Positions 46,442-58,985 of a DNA stretch of 64,000 bases are shown here, piece after piece. Below the pieces are notes generated by a model. That model did not search any database and had not been told where the DNA came from. It saw nothing but the letters and a program-made list of their open reading frames with translations. The stretch spans positions 124,682,714 through 124,746,713 of the forward strand of contig NC_073691.1 of NCBI RefSeq assembly GCF_029784155.1, read 5' to 3'. Every line of letters begins with the position of its first letter. Position 1 is the first letter of the stretch. The position numbers and the translations under genes were made by a program. The DNA comes from Uranotaenia lowii. Its lineage: Eukaryota; Arthropoda; Insecta; Diptera; Culicidae.

Positions 46442-47510
46442 AATGTTTGTGCTGTGCAACGAAACGTGTTTTGTTCAGTGTTTACACACTCGTATGACCT
46501 GTTCCTTTCTGTTTACTGTTATTGTTTCTTGTACATGAAGTAGGATAGGGCAATGAATGAAAGTGAAAAGGACTCAGTATGTTCTAGAAACAGTTCTAAA
46601 CTGATGCAAGCAAGAGAAAAAAAAAAAGGTTACGTTATGGCGATTTAAAGATCCCAGTTAAATCCGTTGAGTAAGTTTATGAAATGGCGAATACTGTATG
46701 GCCACTAAGTGTTGAAATTGCAATTATGTACAAGCTTCTCCTGTCATCACATTTGTAGCGTAGTTGAATCGTACGAAGGCAGAAACGGCCAGACTAAATA
46801 AAGCGTATAACAGAGGTATAGACGAAACTATTTAAGGCGTATTATACATATAGCAAACACAACGCTGACAGAAAAAAACACTAGCCAGTAAGACCATCTA
46901 GGTAAGAAGCCATCGAAGCTGGTTCGCTTTTACTGATCCACATCGACATCGTAGACATATCAAACCAAGTTTAAACGTTCTATCTAGGTGTGGAGAGGTG
47001 GAGCTCAGGACAGCTTCCGTTGGCATATGAGTTGTTTGGATTTGGTTTAGGTTGGTCCTTCGAACCGGCTTGGTGAGAAACCATTTATCAGGTCACTCTC
47101 TCTCAAGTGCTTTTCGATGGGATGCAACCACTCGTTATTTTAACATAAGACACAACCAAGGTAACGATACATATCAGAGCTCCGGCTCGCCTGAATTACC
47201 AAAGTGATATTATATAAAAAATTACTTTTAGAGTTAATCTAGTCATACCGACAAGGCATATTGTAACTACAAACATGTATTTAGACTTAGGTATACTTGT
47301 TGAAGCAGCGCTGCGGTCGCGATCAGTGGTCGTTCGTTGGTTCGTATCAATCTAAGCTTAGGTCAAGCTTATATCAATTAAGTACAGGAAACTTTCGGAA
47401 AACCAAACTACGAGATTATGAAAATTAGAGTGAAGTTGACTCTACAGGACCTATAAACAATGTGTCTGATTATTGACTTTTTCCATGAATAAAATGGATT
47501 TAAACAGGGT
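46442..47510 (+). other. VAChT 3' UTR (proximal part)
   Basis: Noncoding sequence after the TAA at 46439. AATAAA polyadenylation signals occur at 46797-46802 and 47488-47493. The second is followed by a T/G-rich stretch. Either could end the mRNA. Confidence 0.5.
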
Positions 47511-50500
47511 GTATATTATTTTCGGGGGCCTCACAAGAGTGTCCCTCTTGAAAAGTTTATTTTTTCAAATTCTACTATGCCCTAAATCAAAGGAAAAGAT
47601 TTAGAAAAAAAATCGTCATCTAATTTTTCTTATTAGAAAATTATTGTTCCCGTGAAAATATTCTAGTCTATTTTTATCAAATCGAATAAAAACTTTACCT
47701 GGTTGATTAATATGGTCCTGTAGACTCAACTTCACGAGCGAAATTCAAAGAAAAAAAAACAGTTTTCGTGCGTAGTTGTATATGTATGTAAATGCCTCTT
47801 TTTGACAGTGTTTGGTTCTAACAATCGTTCGTCCGTTCGCTCGTTCTATATGAAACGGAAAAACAAAAAAAAACAAAAATCTCTAATGATATCAATTAAA
47901 ATAGCTATCTGCAGCGTCTTTGGCGATAAAAAAATCCAGTGCTCGCATGCTTTTGACTATGTGTGTTGTATGTTTTCGAATACGATATACTCTGGAATTC
48001 CGATATTGTATTCATCTAAGTACAGAAGCAAATAGTACTTTTTTCATTGTAATTTAATCCGTTCTGTAGCAGTCTCAGTTATCGAGCATTTTAAAATTAA
48101 GCACCATAAAAAAACAAAAGACAGACTAATTATGTTTATCAATAGGGAATCGAGATTGAAGAACGACGAGACACCAAATTCTAACAAAATATCACAGTCA
48201 TATCAACTATACATACCAGTAGAAAAGTTAGCGATCAGATCCAGTAAAAAAAATTAAACCGATCCCAAATTTTTAAAGGGATGAAATTATTTACTTTGGC
48301 AATTTGTACCGTGATTCTACCGATATATCTGAAAATTCATCGATTTACATTCTGATTCTGCCAACTTCAGTTTGTAGAATTTTTTAACATTTACTTTTTT
48401 AACGTGTAGTTTTGTCAGACTTTTTTGATTTGTAACACAGCAGTATGGAAAATAAATCGAAAAAAGTTGCTTTAAAGCGGATCAGATTAGTCCAATCTTT
48501 TGTATATATCACGATACATTTCACCGTTCGCCGTTAAAGTAGATCACTTGTGACATTACATTTACAAAAAAACAACTCATAAAAAAAGTCGAATAATTTC
48601 ACATAAGCTCTTAAAGAAAGTTGTTTAAACTATTTGAACTGAATTTATGAACGCTGTTATATTGTTGCATAAGAGAATGAAAAAGAAACAATGCTATGTA
48701 TATAAGTATATGTATATTTAAATTTTGTTTTAGTACAACAAACGCTTTACACGGCGTAGTTAAGTTACTGTAAAAATAAAATCGTCCCTTCGTATCAATT
48801 CAATTCAAACAAATCCAAATATAATGACAAAGAAAAATCAAACATGACTCGGGAGCGTAACTAAAATCCGAAATTGTGAGATAAGGAATCGGATAAGAAT
48901 GTATCCAATAGAAGAATCGCACAAAAAGGATCCCACAATCGGTCATATGTAGTATAATGCATCCGCAGTCATGGAAAGTAAAAAAAAAACAAGCTAAATT
49001 TAGATAGAACAACAACCCCAAACACAAAAATGTTGACATGGGGACAACAAATCAAACATGGTAGAAAACGAACAGAGAAATTAACTAAATGAAAGCAATA
49101 ATAAGAAACTGTATTCTTACTGAAAACAAAAATGAGACAAATTATGAAATCCAAAATTTGTAAGCACCATCAACGATATTAAAGAGTAAAATCGAATTAT
49201 CAAAGAGAAAATAAACACACAGCAAAGCATTAGAAAGTATGTTTTGTTAATTTCTGAAACATTTTTTTTTTTCATCGAACTTATGAAAGGTGTAAGAAAA
49301 ACAAAGTAGACGTTTTTTTCCAAATCAGGTATTTTTTTTTTAAATCATAGCAGGCATTGATCATCATGATAAGAGATAAATCATCTGCCCGGATGGCAAC
49401 AACAATCATCTTGACGCGAGAGTAAGTTAACCTACTGCAGTTACCGAAATTGTTGGGTCTAATAACTCCAATTTAAAATTTTAGAAATAATTTAATTCTG
49501 CATGATTAAAGTTTTCAATGCATTTTTGACATTATTTCTCAGAATCAGGTTACATACAAAATTTCTTGAAATTTTGTTCGTATGGTAGTTTGAAAAATTG
49601 TATATTTTCAAGTGATTTCAGTACTACGCTGATTTATTGAATACACTAAATATTCCACCATTTTAAAGAAAGCATTATTAATGCTTTGAAGAAAAAACAA
49701 AAAGAAAACGATTGTATAAATGTACTGTTGAATGTGTTGTATTGCGAATTTTCCAAACATGTAGGTGAAAATTGTAACACTGAACTTAGAAAAAAAACGC
49801 TATTCAAATTTAACTTACGAGTAGATGTAGAAAAAATAAAACGACACTTGTTAGTATGCAATTCAATTCTAGACTGTAAGCGAACATTCAAACACTATAA
49901 ATAGAATCATGTAGGTAAACATTCATTCGTCATTCGAATTCCATCAAACACGTTTGCAGGAAAATAATTTTCGCGTTAGATTCCATTCCGTTCCCACAAA
50001 CTAAAATAATAAATTCCTGAACTAATGATCAAAGAAGCATGACACAACTAAAAATACTTATACGCATATTGATGCCCCTTAAACTGTGCTACAACGTCCA
50101 CGTCTACACTGAATCGTATGATAAAGTCTCATTCCTCTCACTCACTAACACTCTCCCTCACACACATGTTTTCAAAACTCTAACGTTATGATGCAACTAA
50201 CTTACTATATACCTATCTAATCTGACGTTAAATTATTCCCTAACTGTGAAATCTAAATGAACATTTAATCAAAAATTGACCTACAATGTTTTATTTTCCC
50301 GTTGAGAATAAATTAATTTTATCGTTTTTCAAATTCTCTCATTAATTGAACAAAATAAGGTTAGCTAAGGAATTAATATTTTATAGGTACTTTATTTTAT
50401 ACATAGGAATATCCGTTTATGTTTACTTTTCCTTTCTTCTCAATATGAATGTTCACAATTGTAACCCGAAATACCGCTAGCAATAACTTAGTTCCCAAAT

Positions 50501-50799
50501 CCAATGTGTACATATAGATTTGCTGAAAAAAAAAACAAAATCTACTACTTAAGGTGCCGGCCCGTGTAATATTATTGAAAACACTGAAAAAAAATTACTG
50601 GTATAACGTGTAGATTATAACTGTGTTAATCATAGTAAGCGTACTGATCATTTTGTTAAGTAAAACGAGCGTCTATAGAATATGTTAGATGATTTTTTCT
50701 TTCAAATCAATCTAGTTAACACATGTTGCTATCATTTTACTGGGCCAACTCGAATTAAAAACTGATGGCGCTGAACAACGGAAATAAGCAAACATGTTC
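47511..50799 (+). other. AT-rich, transposon-poor DNA; extended 3' UTR or intron
   Basis: I recognise no transposon, unlike everywhere else in the window. Further AATAAA signals and TGTATATA/TGTAAATA words are present, but they are expected by chance in such AT-rich DNA. Frames are short. Long neuronal 3' UTRs are common in insects, so this may be transcribed; that is inference. Confidence 0.3.
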
Positions 50800-51005
50800 A
50801 GCTTCGTTCATACTCGGCAACTTAAACTGCGATTTCGGTAGATGAGACTTACTTATGTTTACATTTTGGTTGCTGAAAGTCTCCCAAACTTGTCGGGAGA
50901 CTTGCGACATGCATCTCTTCGTCTAGTTCAAAATGTAAACGTAAACCAATCTCAGAAACCGAAATCGCAGTTCAATTGTTCAAGTTGCCAAGTGTGGACG
51001 AGGCT
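50800..51005. mobile_element. 206-bp MITE with AGC(T/C)TCGT ends
   Basis: Left AGCTTCGTTCATACTCGGCA and, on the complementary strand, right AGCCTCGTCCACACTTGGCA start arms that also share ACTGCGATTTCGGT and GTTTACATTTTG. The centre holds AAGTCTCCC/GGGAGACTT. No transposase. Confidence 0.7.
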
Positions 51006-52264
51006 TTAACTTCGTTTCGAGACTCCGAAATTCCGACGGCTGCCATGCCAGTTTCAATTATACGAACGAAATGTTATGAACTTAGTTGCAATTATATTTG
51101 GGAATAAATAATGATTTTGAACCGAAAAAGCTTTAAATACTATTTCTGAATTCGCTGATGACTGCTGGCATAAATGAAAAACAAAAAAAATAAGATAAAA
51201 CTTGTACATGCTCTTATTTACCACAATGAATAAAGAAACATTAACTCAACAATGGTATCCCACCCTTGCTCCCAACTCATTGCAATTAAACATCCGAAGA
51301 AATGGATAAACAAACAACACATAATCACATGAATATATATTTTAACCATCACATTGAGCAGGAAAGCACATTAGAACTCAAATGGAACTTATATTTAATA
51401 GAAAGATAAATTATCAAAAAAAATTATATACAAAAACTACAATCGCAGGCAAAAACTATAAATCATCAGAGGGTATTATTCTACTAGTTATGTTTCACCT
51501 CTACACAATAGACAGAAACAACACAGTGAAACATGCTGAAAGTGAAGTAAAAAAAAGTATCATACTATATATCATAGAATAAATAAAAAAAATCAGCTGT
51601 TCCCTCATAACGGATCGAATGAATAAAACGAGTAAACTTTACATGAATGAACAGAAAAATAACAAAAAGGAAAAAAAACAAACAGTTATAGTTGTATTAA
51701 TAACGTATTATCCCTATTGAAACGAATAAGACAAAGTATTAAAGTGAAACAAGCATAAAACAAACAAACAAAAAAAGTCCCATTGATTGGTGGAAAAGCT
51801 GTTTGCGATAATCGAAAAACGGAAGGCGAGCGAAGAGAGCGAACCACTCACGTATCGTGGAGAAAGACATTTACATGTTAGCAAAAAGCAGGAAGCAGAA
51901 GGTATGAAACGAAACGGCATTACAGGCTGATATGAAATGAACAATGTTGAAATATATAGACGAATAAAGGTTTAGTTCAACACATCTAGCGACTGCAAAA
52001 GATATCTTCCTTCGAAAATATTCCTCAAGATCATTCCTTATATTTGTTTGAATTTTTAAAAGTCATTTCAAAAGTTTATAGAACATATACTGTCGTCAAT
52101 GGTACACAAACTCTTCTGTTTGAAAACAACAAGAGCATGCCCAGCAAACATTTAAGAAGGTTTATCACAGAAACAACAAAATTATTCAATCTAATAAACT
52201 AGATCAAATGATTGAATAAAACTTACAAAAATAGCATATATTGCTACACTCAACGAAAAATATT
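51006..52264. other. No gene recognised
   Basis: Very AT-rich with several AATAAA words; short frames only. Confidence 0.3.
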
Positions 52265-52506
52265 CCCCCTTATTCTGCGCCGCGCGTTAGATGACGATAG
52301 TCGAGTCGAGTCGGAGTCACGTGAGTCTTGTCACCTTATTCCCGAAACCGATGTGACAGAGGTTCATGCCCAGCTGACTACTAGATTAGGATAAGAAAGC
52401 AAGAAGTTCATTCTAAAAGACGTTTCTCACCTAAAGCGACTACTGGAATCGGATGACTAGGGTGATTCGACTATCGTCACCTCACGCGCGGCGCAGAATA
52501 AGGGGG
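52265..52506. mobile_element. 242-bp MITE with GC-rich termini and ATT flanks
   Basis: Ends CCCCCTTATTCTGCGCCGCG and its complement. The arms continue with TGACGATAGTCGA for about 45 bp in total. ATT flanks both sides (52262-52264, 52507-52509). The GC-rich tips contrast with the AT-rich host DNA. Confidence 0.8.
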
Positions 52507-52769
52507 ATTGTTTTAAGGATAGTTTATATTGGAAACTGTCGTTTTAAAAGTTTATGTTCAAATTTAATTGGATAATGATCAAAGTAAGTAAACTAAATTG
52601 TGCTTGATTATGTTTTAAAATAAGTGACAATGACGAATTGTAATGTGAAATTATCCTGAAATTTAAAACTTCAGACAATCCGCTTCATTTATGCGGGTAA
52701 TCTAGCTGGTTTCGTGATAATTTAAAATGATGTAGTATTGCATGAAAAGTAGTAACGCAATACCTCGTT
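52507..52769. other. No gene recognised
   Basis: AT-rich spacer. Confidence 0.3.
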
Positions 52770-53130
52770 AGGCACCCTGCAGTGATGTCCATTGAGTTTA
52801 TTGTTTATCAATGCGAAAAGACATTCCCCATTCAACACCTAATAACTTTTTTGTATAATAAAATACGAAGTTTTCGACAAACTTGTTCAGCGGAAAATTT
52901 CCTTTAGGAATTTCATAAATTGGCACAAAAACCATCAGCTTGTTCGGTTCTACAGAAATACAAAATATGCAATTTTCCCATTTAAACCCAAAAGTTCAAA
53001 TATACTCATGTAAACCGTTACTTAAAAATTCTTTTTAAAAAAACCATGGATGAGTTTTGGACCAATACGAAGCTTTTTAGACCCCAGGGTTTTAGAAATT
53101 CAAAAATGACCCCAAATCGACTCAGTCTGT
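52770..53130 (+). repeat. Dispersed repeat, inverted partner of 9170-9440
   Basis: Contains GCACCCTGCAGTGATGTCCA, CCCCATTCAACACCTAATAA, AAGCTTTTTAGACCCCAGGG and TCAAAAATGACCCCAAATCG in an order matching the complement of 9170-9440. This copy has an extra ~90-bp segment in the middle. Confidence 0.7.
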
Positions 53131-54167
53131 TGTACATATTGACAGATTGTCCTATATTGAAGATTGCCACATCGCATAATTTACAATTACTCGGTCCTTT
53201 TTAAATACATTACTGATCAACATACTCCGCATGTTGACAATTCGATAAAAAGAAACTATCGGTTTCGGTGGTTCCCGAACACCTCACTACGCACAACTCC
53301 TTTTATTCTGGAATATAATTTAAAGCTGTTCTCATTTAACCTTCAGTCTATCCATCGAATTTTTGTTACAAAGGGAACACTAAGTGGTAAAACAATCCTA
53401 ACCCACTTCTCACTCCCAACCTTAGAAACAACCAAGCGTTTCCGGTATGTCTGAAGTTCTCCTTCATGCGTTCAAGTGGATTTCCTTCATTGAGTTTTTT
53501 TTTCTTTTTCACCCAGTACAGGTTCGTTCTCACAATTACAGAAAAAACGAGGGGCGAATTTTCGCCGAATTCATTTTTCTAGTTGCATTTCACAGCAGAT
53601 CTTATTTCGAAAAAGATTCTCTTACACATGCCCGCACTTGACGGAGAGGCTCGTCGGGTACTCAAATTACACACCAACTAACGGCTTTGTTCCCACTTGC
53701 TTATCCAGCAGCCCCATTTGTAAAATTTCACGTTGAAGTCGATTGTTCTTAAAGAAGCCATCATCAATAGCGATGGGATTTATTGAGTTTCGTTTAACGA
53801 GGTTTGTACACAAACTGAAATTTTCAAATAAAGATATTAATAGTTATTTATGGAGCAAGTTGCTAAAATTAGGTTGGACAACGAGTTACATACCAAGGTA
53901 GCCGAAATCACAGAAAAAGCTATAATTTCACAGAATTTTGAGCAAATTTTCATCACAGAATCTATGTCACAGAACACAAAATTTTGGAGATATTCATGGA
54001 TTGTTTTTAAAATTTTGTACGTATTTCCAAAATCAAAAATTTTAGGTCAACATAAATTTTGGATATCTTGCTTTGTTTTGGAAAATCATCATTGGTAATG
54101 TTAATTGATTTTTCTTAAATGAAATTTAAAATGGACTCATATTTTTACGACTCTTCAAAAAAAAGTA
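53131..54167. other. No gene recognised
   Basis: Short frames (53164-53454, 53447-53641) without domains. AT-rich from 53.8 kb. Confidence 0.3.
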
Positions 54168-54186
54168 AAGGGCGAACACGAAATTA

Positions 54187-55564
54187 TTGCGACACATTCA
54201 ACAGGGCATAACTTTTTTACCATTGTGTAAAAATCAACCAAATTTTACACACTTTCTCATTCATGTAAATGGTTTACATGCTGTCAAACTCGAAGTCGTG
54301 TTTTTCGATTCAACGAAAATAGAGGTGAACCAACGTAAGTCAAGAAAACAAATTCTTTCCAAACACCTGGAATTTTCTGACCTGTCGCACCGGCAGTTGG
54401 AAAAAATATTGAACATTCACCATTCAACCGTCTCCAGAGTGTTGAAGCGGTTCCAGGAGCAGTTGACGTTGAACCACGGCAAAGGAGCTGGAAGGAAACC
54501 GGGACTGGAGAACAAAAAGACGGAGGGAAAGGTGAAGCGGATGATAAAGCAAATCTCAACGTCTCAAGCCGTGATTTGGCTTAAAAAGATCGGCATGTCG
54601 CAGAGCTACGTCCAGAATGCAAAGAAGAGAGCTGGACTACATACATACAAGGTAGAGAACAAATCGCGATGAGTGACAACAATCGACGGCTAAAACTCGG
54701 GCACGGACGCTCTACGAGAAAATATGGCTGCTGTGTGATGGACGAAGAAACGTATATAAAAGCCGATTTTAGGCAAATTCCAGGGTTGGACTTTTTCACC
54801 TACCTACCTACCTAAGGGTCCGGCGCCGATTGACCGACGCATAGGGCTGAGATAAAAGATCTCCACTGCTGGCGATCCGGAGCCAGCGTCTTCACTTGCT
54901 GCCAGCCAAGGTTCTCGTCAACTGTGCGGATTTCAACGGCTAGACTTCGCCGCCACGAGCTTTTGGGCCTGCCTCTTCTTCGATGCCCATCTGGATTCCA
55001 GTCAAGCGTCTCTCTGCAAATCTCGTTTTCATCTCTTCGCAGTGTGTGCCCAATCCATCTCCACTTACGTTCCCGAATCTCGATTTCTAGCGCCTTTTGA
55101 TGACACCGGCGATAAAGTTCAACGTTTGAGATCCAGTTGGAGTTTTTCACCGGCAAGAGCAAATTCGATGTGGACGATAAATTTAAGAAGAAAAAAATGT
55201 CGAAGCTCGCCTCCAAATATCTCGTTTGGCAATCTGCTCTAGCTGACTGAGGAGTGAGCCTTTCGTGACAAAGGGCACAGTAAATGGCGAGATCTACAAA
55301 TCTGAGTGCCTCGAGAAGCGCATTTTGCCGTTCTTGCAGCAGCACGACGAATCTCCTCCACTATTCAAAATTGTCCGGGAGTGGTATGAGGCCACTTCTG
55401 TCCATTTTGTTCCACAGGACATGAACCTGTCAAACCGTCCGGAACTGTGCCCGGATGAGCAGTACTGGGCAATAATATAGCGGGAACTTCGTAAAAGCAA
55501 GAAGACATTCAAAGACGAGAAGAACACGAAAAAGGTGAAAAACTGGTACCGGATGACACTGTAA
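54187..55564 (+). pseudogene. mariner transposase pseudogene (interrupted)
   Basis: The N-terminal part to 54672 has the helix-turn-helix LSHRQLEKILNIHHSTVSRV and the GRKPG linker, then stops. MDEETYIKADFRQIPG (from 54738) carries the first catalytic Asp region, just before the LINE insertion. After it come GKSKFDVDDKFKKKKMSKLA and TKGTVNGEIYKSECLEKRIL. The block with the second catalytic Asp is deleted between ESPP and KIVREWYEAT (about 55360). The final motif reads PELCPDEQYWAII, where the residue before Glu is Asp rather than the usual Ile. It contains stops and frameshifts and is inactive. Confidence 0.85.
54801..55136 (-). mobile_element. 5'-truncated RTE-clade LINE 3' end inside the mariner
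   Basis: The minus strand encodes the last ~100 residues of an RTE-type ORF2: RERKWRWIGHTLRRDENEIC, WNPDGHRRRGRPKSSWRRSL, and QWRSFISALC before the stop. It ends in a (GGTA)n tail, seen as TACCTACCTACC at 54801. The insertion is flanked by 15-bp near-identical duplications TTGGACTTTTTCACC (54786-54800) and TTGGAGTTTTTCACC (55137-55151), so the boundaries are exact. Confidence 0.9.
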
Positions 55565-55743
55565 AGACTTTGATGGAGGACATCGAGCGACAATGCGTTC
55601 AATTTTGTACTCAAGGCTCCATCTACTAATTTTTCTTTTGATTTTTAAAGTAAATATATGTATAAAACTACCCTGAAATGTTGGTTTGATTCTAAACATT
55701 ATAAGAAAATTGGCGGTGTCGCAATAATTTCGTGTTCGCCCTT

Positions 55744-56748
55744 TATGCTGTTTCCATAATAGAAAAGCGTCACAGAATTTCTGGGTAAAATCACAGAAAG
55801 TCAGATTTTTTTTCGCAAAAACGCAGAATTTTTTTTCGGCAACCTTATTGCATAGGAGAGAAGCGAGCTATATGCGCCTATTAAGCAGAATACTGATTTA
55901 ATCAAATATTTCATCGAATATGTGTACAAAAACTATATACACATGAGCAGACATCTGTTTTCTATACATTGGAGTAATTTTTATGTTGAAATCTCCTTCG
56001 GTTTTTGAGAAATCGATTTAATTTTAACTGTTGTCAAAATTGCCGAACCCCAAACCGTGCGGGCTAAATGCGCCTATTTATGTTTTAGGCAAAATTTCTG
56101 TTTTTTGGCAATTTTTTTCGTATAATTTCATTGGATATGCTAGAAACTGATAACTTTCATACGACAAAGCTGAAGTTTTATAAAAACCTATTTATTTAAT
56201 TATTATATAGAATGAATCAAAAGTTAGAGTTCCCGTATTATGGAGGCAATTCATCCATAAGAAAAAATTTATCAAATCTTTTTGAGATCTTCAATTCTCT
56301 CTAATGGAGTTAATTAGAGCTTAAATACGAAGTTTTAATGATAAAAATTATAAATTTATTCTATTTAACCTGTTATATTAGGATAGCGGCATTTTACAAG
56401 CATGATGGGGGCATACAAAAACACTGTCTTATTCCACTTTCCAATCAGTATGAAACCATCATAAAAGCTTAAATTTGTTTACATACTTCTAAGGTTCATT
56501 TGAAAAAGAAACAAAATCCACCAAACTTTTCGTTTTGAGCTTTTTTACGTATAATTTTTAAAAGTCAAAATATTACATCAAAAGGTATCAAAAACTTGTA
56601 TGATTTTTTAAATTTTTTTTTAGTTTGTTTATTCATGAAATTCTTTCTTGACTTATGTTCAAAGCGTATTACCCTCAAAATCCATTGATTAGATATGTTG
56701 TCTTGTCAGCCATTTCGCCAAATGGCCGTAGGGTCATTTAGCCCGATA
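55744..56748. other. No gene recognised
   Basis: AT-rich DNA; short phrases ATGCGCCTATTTA and GGCCATTTAG-like words recur but no element boundary is clear. Confidence 0.3.
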
Positions 56749-57626
56749 CACAGTGGTTCAAAATCAAAAAAAGTGAGAAAAAATTATTAAAAAGTTTTTT
56801 GTTAAAGATTATTGGCGAAAAGTTGAACAAAATAATAAATAAGAAAATTTTTTTCAAAATTTGCTATTTTTTCAATAATTGCTGAAACGGGGTTTGAGCT
56901 TTATACTAGGAAATTGAACTTTTTTCAATTAGTTTTGAATATTTATGATAAAAGTAAGTATGGGCTCAAAAATTCCTGTATATTAGTTGAATGAATATTA
57001 AAACTGATGTTTTAAGGTGAATTTGCATATGTATTGAAGCAAACAATGCTTGGTTTACTCTGTATAAATATTTTAAAATTTGCATTTTCAATCCAAACAG
57101 CGTTCCACTCAATGACTTCGTATTCAAAATATAGCAAAAACTAGCAGCTGATTTCAAGATATGTTTTTAATGAGGCTTTCACCTATCCAACGGTGTATAA
57201 TTTACCACGGCGAAAAATGCTTCCGAAAAATAAATAAAGTAAATAGAAATTTTTTATCATCTAATTTTGGATTTTCAATCAAGCGAAACTTTATTAGTTC
57301 ATGATATTATGGATGTTTTTATTCTTCAAACTGTGAATAAGGTTATAATACATCACTTCGATTTGAACATTTATAAATTTTTAAAGATTTATATGTTTTT
57401 TTTAAGTTGTTTTGGCCTGAGAATAAAAAATCCAATTTTTAATTCTTGTGTTAAAGTTGTCGTTCATGTTTGTTTCATAGAAGGTGTATAAAAGGTCCTA
57501 GAAAATATCTAAATACATCATAACGTTCCTAGAATATTGAAGATTCGATTCCAACATAAAAAATATGGTTGTCGCTGACTTGAAAAATTGACTTTTTCCG
57601 GCTTTTTGGGGATTTGAACCACTGTG
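56749..57626. mobile_element. 878-bp element with CACAGTG ends and 5-bp target duplication (Transib-like?)
   Basis: Both ends begin CACAGTGGTTCAAA as inverted repeats. CGATA lies directly outside each end (56744-56748, 57627-57631). A 5-bp duplication together with a CAC(A/T)(A/G)TG terminus is the pattern of Transib elements and of RAG recombination signals. The interior is AT-rich and noncoding, so it would be non-autonomous. The TIR is short, so the family call is tentative. Confidence 0.55.
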
Positions 57627-57631
57627 CGATA

Positions 57632-58089
57632 GGCCCATTTAGGAAAACTTTCCCCTACACAATTTTTCGCAATGCCGGTAAATGCCCTGGTTAAAATCAA
57701 GGTATGATACTTCCAGATAATGTTTGTAGCTTTTTCTTCAAATGTTCTAATGAAATGTAGTATTTTTCATGGATTTTCGACTGGTTAAAAATTTATCATA
57801 TTATGTTCTTCACACTTAAAAAAAGTTTTAGTAAAAATCAGTTTTTTCGCATGGACAAAATATAGTACGCAATCTTGATAAGACAAAAAGGATTCAATTC
57901 CCTCCATTCTGCAAACTGTTATTGTTGATAGTAGAATTCAGTTTGGTTCCTGTTCCTGTCGTGCTGAACCGTTTTTAGCCTTTAGTTTTTGATTCGTTCT
58001 CCTGGTTCATTTGAAATATATTTTCAAGCAATTTTGCTTTGAAAATACCTTCCTGGCGATTTTTAGCTTGAGGTTTACGAATATTTAAG
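57632..58089. other. No gene recognised
   Basis: AT-rich spacer. Confidence 0.3.
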
Positions 58090-58985
58090 GAAATATGTAT
58101 GCTTCCCCCAGATCCCGGCTTCCTAGTTGTCGAAATTCGTTCTCCGAACACTTTTATTACTTAGGTGACGGTTTATTTCGCCACATTCAACGATTTAGCT
58201 ATTTCCGCGAGCGTGTAGTTGGGATTTTCTCGACGCATGTACGAAATTCTGAATCGTAGCTCCTTTTGCTTGGACGCCATTTTGAAAACTAAAGACTCAA
58301 TGTTGAAAGCCAATTAGAAGCATAATTCTACACAAATCCACGCTCCTTTTTTTAAACTCAAAATTAAGTTGTTTTGGTTCAAAACAGCACTTCAGTGGCA
58401 GCCCTCAACTTTCATTTCGACTGGGCAATCACAAAACTAAGTTCTGATAGGCATACTCAAAACTAAGTTCTGATAGGCATTCTCAAAACTAAGTTCGGTT
58501 CGAAATGAACTCGCTAAGTCTTTTCAGCCCAACAAAGAGGGTAAAATTTTAAGTTCATAAGGTCGACCTCTGCTTTGCTTCCTCGCCGAAGGAAAAAAGG
58601 GATGAATTTTGAGCAAGCAGTTCGAACTCCATTTTGCACCATCGCGAGGAGGAAAAAGGAACTTAACATAGAATCGAACTATGTTTTGAATCTCGGTCAA
58701 ACTTCATTTTGAGTTTAACCCTTCGTTTCATAAAGTAACAAATTTGCAACAATTAATGTATGGAAAAATTGAAAAATTGTATTATATTTTCATTTTTTTT
58801 TCTTGATGTACACATCGTTTCCAACTGGTTAAAATAGTTTTTGGGGGAAAATAAAAAAAAATTGAAACGAAGGATTAAAAAAGGAGCGTGCACACACCTA
58901 CAAAATGAGGGGTGTTCATATTTTCTTATATGAATGATTAGAAAAAAATACGGCGAACATATGTTGACCACTTTTTGATCCGAAT
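58090..58985 (-). mobile_element. Decayed mariner (ITmD37E-like) 5' part, minus strand
   Basis: On the minus strand, an ATG at 58283 opens MASKQKELRFRISYMRRENP, then TLAEIAKSLNVAK and, after stops, VFGERISTTRKPGSGG. This parallels the transposase N-terminus at 14597. The element start at about 58985-58890 keeps the GAACACCCCTCATTTTG leader of that family. About 500 bp of unrelated DNA (58330-58860) separates leader and coding part. The 3' half is missing. Confidence 0.7.
58432..58502. repeat. Short tandem repeat, ~27-bp unit
   Basis: AAAACTAAGTTCTGATAGGCAT occurs twice with a third, partial copy (AAAACTAAGTTCGGTTC). It lies in the DNA that separates the two parts of the mariner. Confidence 0.65.

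Larger units (their letters stand above)
54168..55743 (+). mobile_element. mariner element split by a LINE insertion
   Basis: Terminal inverted repeats AAGGGCGAACACGAAATTAT, continuing TGCGACAC, lie at both ends. TA flanks both sides (54166-54167, 55744-55745). Without the inserted 351 bp (LINE plus duplicated target) the element is 1225 bp, a normal mariner size. TIRs differ from those of the ATACGGTCAAAATTTGGTCA copies, so it is a separate subfamily. Confidence 0.9.

Noticed and set aside
45268..46538. Frames on the minus strand and in other + frames across VAChT (up to 169 codons)
   Set aside because: They are shadows of the VAChT coding sequence and its CAA/CAG repeats and show no domain.
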